A stretch of DNA of 64,000 nt, taken from an uncultured Pelagibacteraceae bacterium (lineage in GTDB: Bacteria > Pseudomonadota > Alphaproteobacteria > Pelagibacterales > Pelagibacteraceae). The notes below the pieces were generated by a model. It worked only from the letters and a program-made list of their open reading frames with translations. It did not search any database and was not told where the DNA came from. Location of the stretch: contig CACLGJ010000003.1 in NCBI GenBank assembly GCA_902606445.1, positions 1-64,000 on the forward strand, in the 5' to 3' direction. The stretch's first letter is position 1. Every line of letters starts with the position of its first letter. Position numbers and translations under genes: made by a program. Below are positions 61,989 to 64,000 of the stretch, one piece after another.

Positions 61989-64000
61989 TTAATCAAAAAT
62001 ATAGTTAATTAGTCGATTTTTAACGAAAATAGTTTTTACAAATTTTTTATTATTTATGTACTTTTTCAAAAGACCACTTTCTTGTACTTGATTAATAGCT
62101 TTTTTTTCTTCAATATTTTTCTCAACATCAATTACAAATTTCTTTTTACCATTAATTTGTATCACAAATTTTATTTTTTCATCATCTAAATATTTATTAT
62201 CAACCCTAGGCCATATGATTTCTTTATCATAATTTAATTTTTCTAAACATTCATTAGCAAGATGAGGTATAACAGGAATTAAGACTATTAATATTTTTTC
62301 AAAATTTTCTCTTAAGTTTTTAAAATTTTTATTAGTCTCAATAGCCTTTGAAAAAAAGGAATAAATTTCATGGCTTGTTGAAATGATTAAATTATATCTA
62401 AATTTTTCTAATGATTTATTTATTTTATCAATTGCACGATTTGTAAAAATATTTAATTCAATATTTTCATCATGAAAATCTTTTAAGCTAGTTATCTTTA
62501 TAATTTTTTCATTTAGAATCCAAAATTTTTGGATAAATTTAAAAGACGAAATCATTCCATCATCTGACCATTGGACATCTTTTTCAGGAGGACTATCAGA
62601 TAAGATGAAAAATCTCACTGCATCAGCGCCATATTGACTGATCATATTTTGTGGATCAATTGTATTTTTTTTTGATTTTGACATTGATTCTGAGGGTCCC
62701 ACTTTTACTTTTTGATTTTTTTTATTAATTAAAAAATATTCTTTTCCATCTTTCGAAAATACATCTTCAGGGCTTAACCAATTATTTTCCTCATCCCTAT
62801 ATGTTTCGTGACAAACCATACCTTGTGTAAAAAGACCATTAAATGGTTCTTTAATATCAATATCTTTATTTTCTAAACTTATCGCTCTCATAAGAAATCT
62901 TGAGTACAAGAGATGAAGGATGGCGTGTTCAACACCCCCGATGTATTGATCTACAGGCATCCAGTAATTGACTTCATTTTTGTTAAATGGTTCTACTTTG
63001 TTATTAGAGGAACAAAATCTTAAAAAATACCAAGATGAGTCAACAAAAGTGTCTAAAGTGTCAGTTTCTCTTATACATTTTTTTCCACCAATAATTATAT
63101 TTTTCCAATCATCTTGTTTATCTAATGGATTTCCATTTGAATTAATGTCAACATTGTCTGGTAATTTTACTGGAAGTTGATTTTCAGGAATTTTTATAAT
63201 TTTATTGTTTTCATCATATGCAATTGGAATTGGACAGCCCCAATATCTTTGTCTAGATACACCCCAATCTTTTAATCGATAGTTTGTTTTTCTTACTGCT
63301 AATTTCTTTTGCTCAAGTATTTCAATTGTTTTCGAAATAGATTCGCTCGGTACTTTTAAACCATTTAAAAATTCAGAGTTACAAATAACACCAGTGCCCG
63401 TGTAAGCCTCATCTTTGACTAGATATGTATCATCAGAGTCATTAGGTCTTACTACTGTTTTTACATCAAGTTTATATTTTTTTGCAAAATCTAAGTCCCG
63501 TTGATCATGAGCTGGGCATCCAAAAACTGCCCCAAGTCCATAGTCCATCAAAACAAAATTAGCAAAATAAACTGGAACTTTAATATTTCTATTAAATGGG
63601 TTAATTGCAATTAAATCAGTTTTAAAACCTATTTTTTTTGCTTGGGCTAGAGATTCTTCAGTAGTACCAGTTTTTGAGCATTCATCTTTAAATTTTATAA
63701 AATCATCACTTTTATTATAATATTTTGAGATGGGATGATCTATAGACAGTGCTAAAAAAGAAAGTCCAAACAAAGTGTCTGGTCTTGTTGTATAACACTT
63801 AATTGATTTTACATTATTAGATCCACTTATTTCAAAATCAATTTCACAACCAAATGATTTTCCAATCCAATTTTTTTGCATTGTCTTAACTTTATCAGGC
63901 CAATTTTCCAAAAGTTTAAGATCATCAGTTAATTCCTTTGCAAAATGAGTAATTTTAAAAAACCATTGGTTTAATTTTTTCCTCTCAACATTTACTCCTG
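61989..64000 (-). CDS. leuS: Leucyl-tRNA synthetase, C-terminal two-thirds (truncated by window edge)
   Basis: The frame is open to the window edge, past the first internal Met at 63911, and reads [20 protein letters not shown] upstream of it, as in LeuRS. Visible parts are the editing domain ([27 protein letters not shown]), the catalytic domain [14 protein letters not shown], the MSKSKKN signature loop and the anticodon-binding C-terminus. The N-terminal HIGH region is outside the window. Its stop lies 1 nt before lptE. Confidence 0.96.
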   Translation of the reverse strand, partial: GVNVERKKLNQWFFKITHFAKELTDDLKLLENWPDKVKTMQKNWIGKSFGCEIDFEISGSNNVKSIKCYTTRPDTLFGLSFLALSIDHPISKYYNKSDDFIKFKDECSKTGTTEESLAQAKKIGFKTDLIAINPFNRNIKVPVYFANFVLMDYGLGAVFGCPAHDQRDLDFAKKYKLDVKTVVRPNDSDDTYLVKDEAYTGTGVICNSEFLNGLKVPSESISKTIEILEQKKLAVRKTNYRLKDWGVSRQRYWGCPIPIAYDENNKIIKIPENQLPVKLPDNVDINSNGNPLDKQDDWKNIIIGGKKCIRETDTLDTFVDSSWYFLRFCSSNNKVEPFNKNEVNYWMPVDQYIGGVEHAILHLLYSRFLMRAISLENKDIDIKEPFNGLFTQGMVCHETYRDEENNWLSPEDVFSKDGKEYFLINKKNQKVKVGPSESMSKSKKNTIDPQNMISQYGADAVRFFILSDSPPEKDVQWSDDGMISSFKFIQKFWILNEKIIKITSLKDFHDENIELNIFTNRAIDKINKSLEKFRYNLIISTSHEIYSFFSKAIETNKNFKNLRENFEKILIVLIPVIPHLANECLEKLNYDKEIIWPRVDNKYLDDEKIKFVIQINGKKKFVIDVEKNIEEKKAINQVQESGLLKKYINNKKFVKTIFVKNRLINYIFD

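Noticed and set aside
1-64000. CRISPR arrays, insertion sequences, prophage, toxin-antitoxin or defence islands
   Set aside because: I saw no regularly spaced repeats, transposases, integrases, phage genes or defence modules. The window is core chromosome and no new multi-gene system is evident.

Overview
The window looks like a piece of a SAR11 (Candidatus Pelagibacter-type) alphaproteobacterial chromosome. The evidence is a very AT-rich sequence with lysine/asparagine/isoleucine-rich proteins, almost no intergenic space (many stop/start overlaps of 1-17 nt), alphaproteobacterial neighbourhoods (hisBHAF next to hslVU, Smr/Tim44 next to secB, hemE-rho-mnmE-mnmG-rsmG-parAB-holA-lptE-leuS), and no mobile elements, prophage or CRISPR. 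The genus-level call is an inference from gene content and composition, not a database match.

Layout. 1-3898 (minus) is a cytochrome c maturation operon in the order ccmC-D-E-F-G-H, with ccmH cut by the window edge. 4.0-18.2 kb is a mosaic of short operons: hspQ, a YciB-type septation protein, DUF2794, a Bax-inhibitor-1 membrane protein, aldo/keto reductase - IalB-like - argG - photolyase-like FAD protein, a class I glutamine amidotransferase followed by a small basic gene resembling ArfA, a fasciclin protein, an FG-GAP/ASPIC-UnbV protein, a DUF2256 zinc-finger-like protein with a photolyase-related protein, an SDR, an IsdG-like monooxygenase and a PQQ-type sugar dehydrogenase. 18.2-22.1 kb (minus) carries hemC-hemD-mscS-yggT-folD. 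22.1-28.5 kb carries tsaD, an EVE-domain protein, acetyl-CoA synthetase with an unusual lysine-rich N-terminal tail, and a DUF4212/ActP-like acetate symporter pair closed by a clear terminator. 28.6-37.7 kb carries rpe, a heparinase-family protein, purH, a pterin dehydratase immediately behind tRNA-Gly(GCC), a LON-substrate-binding-domain protein, a ubiquinone hydroxylase, ftsK and lolA. 37.7-43.6 kb (minus) is the histidine operon hisB-H-A-F-E interrupted by a large acyltransferase gene, with hinT and a GNAT gene downstream.

43.6-64 kb is the likely replication-origin neighbourhood. Left of 50.9 kb most genes run on the minus strand (ppsR, maf, aroE, coaE, dnaQ), and right of 51.1 kb they run on the plus strand (hemE, hemH, hemJ, rho, mnmE, mnmG, rsmG, parA, parB). 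The 272-bp AT-rich gap between ppsR and hemE has three exact copies of TGTTAATAAA and a DnaA-box-like TTATTCACA, and is my oriC candidate. A perfect 16-bp parS palindrome lies inside the rsmG reading frame just before parA-parB.

How the genes work together: heme and cytochrome c are a recurring theme (hemC, hemD, hemE, hemH, hemJ, ccmC-H, an IsdG-like heme monooxygenase). Acetate uptake and activation sit together (ActP pair, Acs). Light-damage functions recur (two photolyase-like proteins and DUF2256). Most of the window is ordinary core genome. The points most worth a second look are small genes that standard ORF cut-offs miss (ArfA-like, DUF2256, a 29-aa membrane peptide in the his operon), hairpins whose 3' arm ends exactly at a start codon (ccmC, rpe, the BI-1 gene), the oriC and parS sites, and several protein oddities.
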